Assembly (NCBI GenBank): GCA_023446155.1
Contig: JAEXIT010000001.1
Span: 186,001-250,000 of the forward strand
Origin: Bacteroidota bacterium
Lineage (GTDB): Bacteria; Bacteroidota; Bacteroidia; Flavobacteriales; Flavobacteriaceae
Direction: 5' to 3'
Length of the DNA: 64,000 nucleotides
Part shown: piece after piece, positions 61,282-64,000 of the stretch
Layout: each line of letters starts with the position of its first letter
How positions within the stretch are numbered: the stretch's first letter is position 1
Made by a program: the position numbers and the translations under genes
The notes under the pieces: model-generated
Seen by the model: the letters and a program-made list of their open reading frames with translations, nothing else
The model's database searches: none
What the model was told of the DNA's origin: nothing

Positions 61282-62073
61282 TTAGTAAGAATCAGATCGG
61301 CCGATTTCTTCGATTTCGCTTTCATCGGAACCAAAAATATTTTTATAAATAGTGTAATACATACAATAAATATAAGGAATGGTGAAAAATACACCCAAAC
61401 AAAAGGCAATCAAACCCGTTAACGAACCTATAAAAGCGACAATTAACGCTAGTAAAATCGTTAAAGGTGCCTTATTTACCAAAGTAATACTGTTTGAAAT
61501 AGCATCTTTAACAGATAGATTTCCTAAGATAAGAAGGGGTAGGGTAAGACAAGTTAGAAAACTAATGATCATGCTTACAAACGTCCCTACGAAGTTCATG
61601 TTTAGCAATTGTAATAATGCTCCGATTAAAGCCGATGTCGACGCAATGATAAGACTGGCTGTAAAAATGGAAATAAACTTCGTTGATTTATAATATTCGA
61701 AAGCCGTACCCATACTAAATTCCCGATTGTTATCCGCATCGGATGACATTTTGATGATTCCAGCCGAAAACGGAGCTGTTAAAGCCGCTATTATCGTATT
61801 GACCACAGCTGAAATGATAATAAAATTACGTGATAGGCCATTATTTTGTTCCAATTGAGAAAAATCCTGTACATAGCGTTCTAATCCGTAAAAAACAGAA
61901 ATACCACCAACCAGGAAAACAGTAATAATAATGGCTATGATCAGAAAAGCCAAACCGGCCATCAACGCTATTTTTTTATAGTTATCAAAACTCTGGTCGA
62001 TTAGCGCGCCGGTTTCCAGTTGTAATCCATTTCGGTTAATTTCTTCGAGTCTTTTTTTAATGTTTTGTTGCAT
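61282..62073 (-). CDS. Multi-pass membrane protein of unknown function
   Basis: 263 aa with five or six helices (MAGLAFLIIAIIITVFLVGG, FIIISAVVNTIIAALTAPF, IFTASLIIASTSALIGALLQ, MIISFLTCLTLPLLILGNL, LLALIVAFIGSLTGLIAFC). The arrangement resembles the DUF975/GDPD-membrane-domain type of protein, but I do not assign a family. In an operon with the metallopeptidase and the DUF5723 gene. Confidence 0.82.
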   Translation of the reverse strand: MQQNIKKRLEEINRNGLQLETGALIDQSFDNYKKIALMAGLAFLIIAIIITVFLVGGISVFYGLERYVQDFSQLEQNNGLSRNFIIISAVVNTIIAALTAPFSAGIIKMSSDADNNREFSMGTAFEYYKSTKFISIFTASLIIASTSALIGALLQLLNMNFVGTFVSMIISFLTCLTLPLLILGNLSVKDAISNSITLVNKAPLTILLALIVAFIGSLTGLIAFCLGVFFTIPYIYCMYYTIYKNIFGSDESEIEEIGRSDSY

Positions 62074-62103
62074 TTTTAGTTCTTTAAATTATGATTTCGG
62101 TGT

Positions 62104-63432
62104 TTAAAAACCAACCCGGAAGCCCAAATAGGCGTCGGCTTGTTTGGTATTATTTATTAAGGCGGTTACGATTGATCCCGAACCCAGATAAAATCCGCCT
62201 AAACGGAATCCGATTCCTCCGGTTAAACCGGAAATCTCGTTATTGGACCAAGGAGAATAGATTTCATAGTTTTGAGATGAAAAACGTGGTGTTATTGTAA
62301 CGACATTCTGAGCCGTAGCCAGGTCATTTTTAGTATCGTCTACCACCTTTTGTTGCATATAAGCGGTTACATACCACTTATTGTGAATATGTACATCGGC
62401 ATAAGCCGAAATAAGTGTTGGCATCTTTACTTTAAAATCTTTGGTTGTATTGTCAATCGTAACATAACCACTGTTGATAAGGATTTGCTCGATTTCTTTT
62501 ATGTTGTCGACACCTTCAAACTGGTTTAGGTCAAAACTTTGAAGGCCTTCAACCGACAGGCTGTAATTTTGGGAAACATTATTATCGGCTTTAAAAGTCA
62601 TACTACCAATGTTTCGAACAGCCAGTCCGGCATTTATTTTATAGCCGCTGTCATCTTGCTCTTTCCACTGGTAATTAACGCCCAAATCAACCGCATAACC
62701 ATTGATTCCGTTACCAAAAAACTGATTGAAATTACTACTGTCGGTAAAACCATCAGCCAATGCACCGGAATATGAAACGTTCAAAGCGGCATGCGCATTT
62801 GTCAATTCCACATCACCTAAAGTATTGGTTACGGTACCGCTAAATTTATCTGCGGCGATGTTGGCATAAGAACCCGGGAAAAGCAATTTAAAAGTAGCTC
62901 CGCCGCTAAATTTATGCTGATGATCTTCAAAAACGATACGGGAAGCCGAAAAACCGATTTCACCCCATGTTAAGGCATTGACACGTTGGTTATGATCCAA
63001 TGCAATTATTGACGATCCGATAAACGAATTGCGTACCGCATTAGCCAAATTGACGTCAACATCGATTAAATTGGCCTTGATTTTTGCAGAAGAAGTAACT
63101 GCAAAAGTCCATTTTTCGTGCTTCATTGCGAAGGAAGGACCGAGAATTTCGGCATCCAGACGCATATTAACCGGTTTGTCTCCTTCAAAAATCTTATCTT
63201 CCAGATTACCGCCATTTACGATATCCTTAAAACTGATTTTGTTATTAGAAACGTTTACGCTGGTATTAAAAATATTGACTTCAAACCGGTTACTCAGATT
63301 ACTTAGTTCCGCCGGATTTACCGTAGCATTCAGTATTCCGGTTCTCCGGGTGGTATTGATACCGCTGAAATGCTCCTGAGCATATAAGGACGAAATAAAT
63401 AAACAACAGGAAACGACAAGTATTTTTCGCAT
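62104..63432 (-). CDS. DUF5723 family outer-membrane-type protein
   Basis: 442 aa. Signal peptide (1-18, ending SLYAQ), then beta-rich sequence starting FSGINTTRRTGILNATVNPAELSNLSNRFEVN, as in Bacteroidota DUF5723 proteins predicted to be beta-barrels, and ending YLGFRVGF with C-terminal Phe. Function unknown; first of a three-gene leftward operon. Confidence 0.87.
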   Translation of the reverse strand: MRKILVVSCCLFISSLYAQEHFSGINTTRRTGILNATVNPAELSNLSNRFEVNIFNTSVNVSNNKISFKDIVNGGNLEDKIFEGDKPVNMRLDAEILGPSFAMKHEKWTFAVTSSAKIKANLIDVDVNLANAVRNSFIGSSIIALDHNQRVNALTWGEIGFSASRIVFEDHQHKFSGGATFKLLFPGSYANIAADKFSGTVTNTLGDVELTNAHAALNVSYSGALADGFTDSSNFNQFFGNGINGYAVDLGVNYQWKEQDDSGYKINAGLAVRNIGSMTFKADNNVSQNYSLSVEGLQSFDLNQFEGVDNIKEIEQILINSGYVTIDNTTKDFKVKMPTLISAYADVHIHNKWYVTAYMQQKVVDDTKNDLATAQNVVTITPRFSSQNYEIYSPWSNNEISGLTGGIGFRLGGFYLGSGSIVTALINNTKQADAYLGFRVGF

Positions 63433-63477
63433 AAAAAAAAGAGATTAACAATTAAGTGTTAAAAATAATAAAAAAAA

Positions 63478-64000
63478 TCAAATGCTTTTCCAAATACTGT
63501 CATCAGGAATTGGGGCAATCAATACTAATGCTTCTTTACTAACCGGATGGGTGAGTACTAATTTGCGGGCATGGAGGTGAATACCGCCATCGGGATTGCT
63601 ACGGTCGGAACCATATTTCAGATCGCCTTTAATCGGACTTCCGATAGCCGATAATTGGGATCGGATTTGGTGATGCCTTCCGGTATGCAAATCGATTTCC
63701 AGTGCGGTATAATTTTGAAGTACCTTGATCACCGAATACGTCAGACTAGCCATTTTACTGTCCGGAACTTCTTTCGGATAGGCTTTGGACGTATTGTTTT
63801 TGGGATTTCGCTTTAAAAAATGGACCAGAGTGGCTGTATCCGGTACCGGGCGGTTTTTAACTACCGCCCAATAAGTTTTTTGAGTTTCCCGATTTTTAAA
63901 CAATTCGTTCATGCGGGTAAGTGCTTTCGAGGTACGGGCGAATACGACAATACCGGTCGTGGGGCGATCCAAACGGTGAATAACCCCTAGGAAAACCTCT
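63478..64000 (-). CDS. RluA-family pseudouridine synthase, N-terminus outside window
   Basis: The frame is open from the right edge, reading EVFLGVIHRLDRPTTGIVVFA: HRLDRPTTG is the RluA motif with the catalytic Asp. Further blocks are KTYWAVVKNRP and LHTGRHHQIRSQLSAIGSPIKGDLKYG. An annotation starting at the internal Met (63972) would be wrong. Roughly 175 residues are visible of an enzyme usually 230-320 long; the substrate (23S rRNA or tRNA) cannot be told. Confidence 0.93.
   Translation of the reverse strand, partial: EVFLGVIHRLDRPTTGIVVFARTSKALTRMNELFKNRETQKTYWAVVKNRPVPDTATLVHFLKRNPKNNTSKAYPKEVPDSKMASLTYSVIKVLQNYTALEIDLHTGRHHQIRSQLSAIGSPIKGDLKYGSDRSNPDGGIHLHARKLVLTHPVSKEALVLIAPIPDDSIWKSI

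Noticed and set aside
1..64000. Insertion sequences, tRNA or rRNA genes
   Set aside because: No transposase-like frame, cloverleaf sequence or rRNA segment was recognised on either strand.

Overview
The window is chromosomal DNA from a member of the Bacteroidota, most likely a Flavobacteriaceae (Flavobacterium-like). The evidence is the AT-rich coding style, weak Shine-Dalgarno sites, several promoters with the Bacteroidota -7 element TAnnTTTG, a LytTR two-component pair, an outer-membrane-type TonB-dependent receptor, and families typical of this phylum (DUF5723, DUF6624, HEAT plus family-2 glycosyltransferase). No rRNA, tRNA, insertion sequence or CRISPR array was recognised.

Layout. 1-2.9 kb: the end of a branched-chain amino acid operon (ilvB, cut by the window edge, ilvN, ilvC). 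3-7.8 kb: a four-gene minus-strand operon that is the most unusual part of the window. It holds a 465-aa protein with a Thr/Pro/Cys-rich repetitive second half, then an APH-fold kinase, a HopA1-family protein and a LanC cyclase. Kinase plus HopA1 is the dehydration pair of class V lanthipeptides and thioamitides, so the 465-aa protein is probably a very large multi-core substrate stapled by methyllanthionines. 8-16 kb: signalling genes (LytTR regulator with TPR histidine kinase, GAF hybrid kinase with HPt, single-domain receiver) and a HEAT-repeat/glycosyltransferase pair.

16-28.7 kb: an accessory region. It has a Hachiman defence system (hamB, hamA), a two-gene PD-(D/E)XK nuclease plus TIR-membrane protein, a DUF1622 protein, an AraC regulator with a serine hydrolase lipoprotein, an amidase/hydrolase pair and an HNH endonuclease. 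It ends in repeated copies of the 3' end of mnmE, a known integration hotspot. 28.8-42.8 kb: mostly housekeeping genes (mnmE, universal stress protein, pabB, tilS, dsbD, PAP2 phosphatase, TonB-dependent receptor, OmpR-type two-component system). 43.0-43.9 kb: a very AT-rich cassette of a two-helix membrane protein and two tiny paralogous proteins sharing the motif GRT(S/T)PPPSNSLK. After comM/yifB (44-45.6 kb), a roughly 10-kb minus-strand series (45.6-55.9 kb) combines molybdenum cofactor synthesis (moaCB fusion, moaE, moeB-like, moaD, mobA, moeA, moaA) with a NasC/NarB-like nitrate reductase and its Rieske, ferredoxin and membrane partners.

The nitrate system is opposed by two NarK-like transporters and an outer-membrane porin (56-60.3 kb), so uptake, reduction and cofactor supply are co-located. 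The last part (60.4-64 kb) has a zinc metallopeptidase, a membrane protein, a DUF5723 protein and the end of an RluA-type pseudouridine synthase that runs out of the window.
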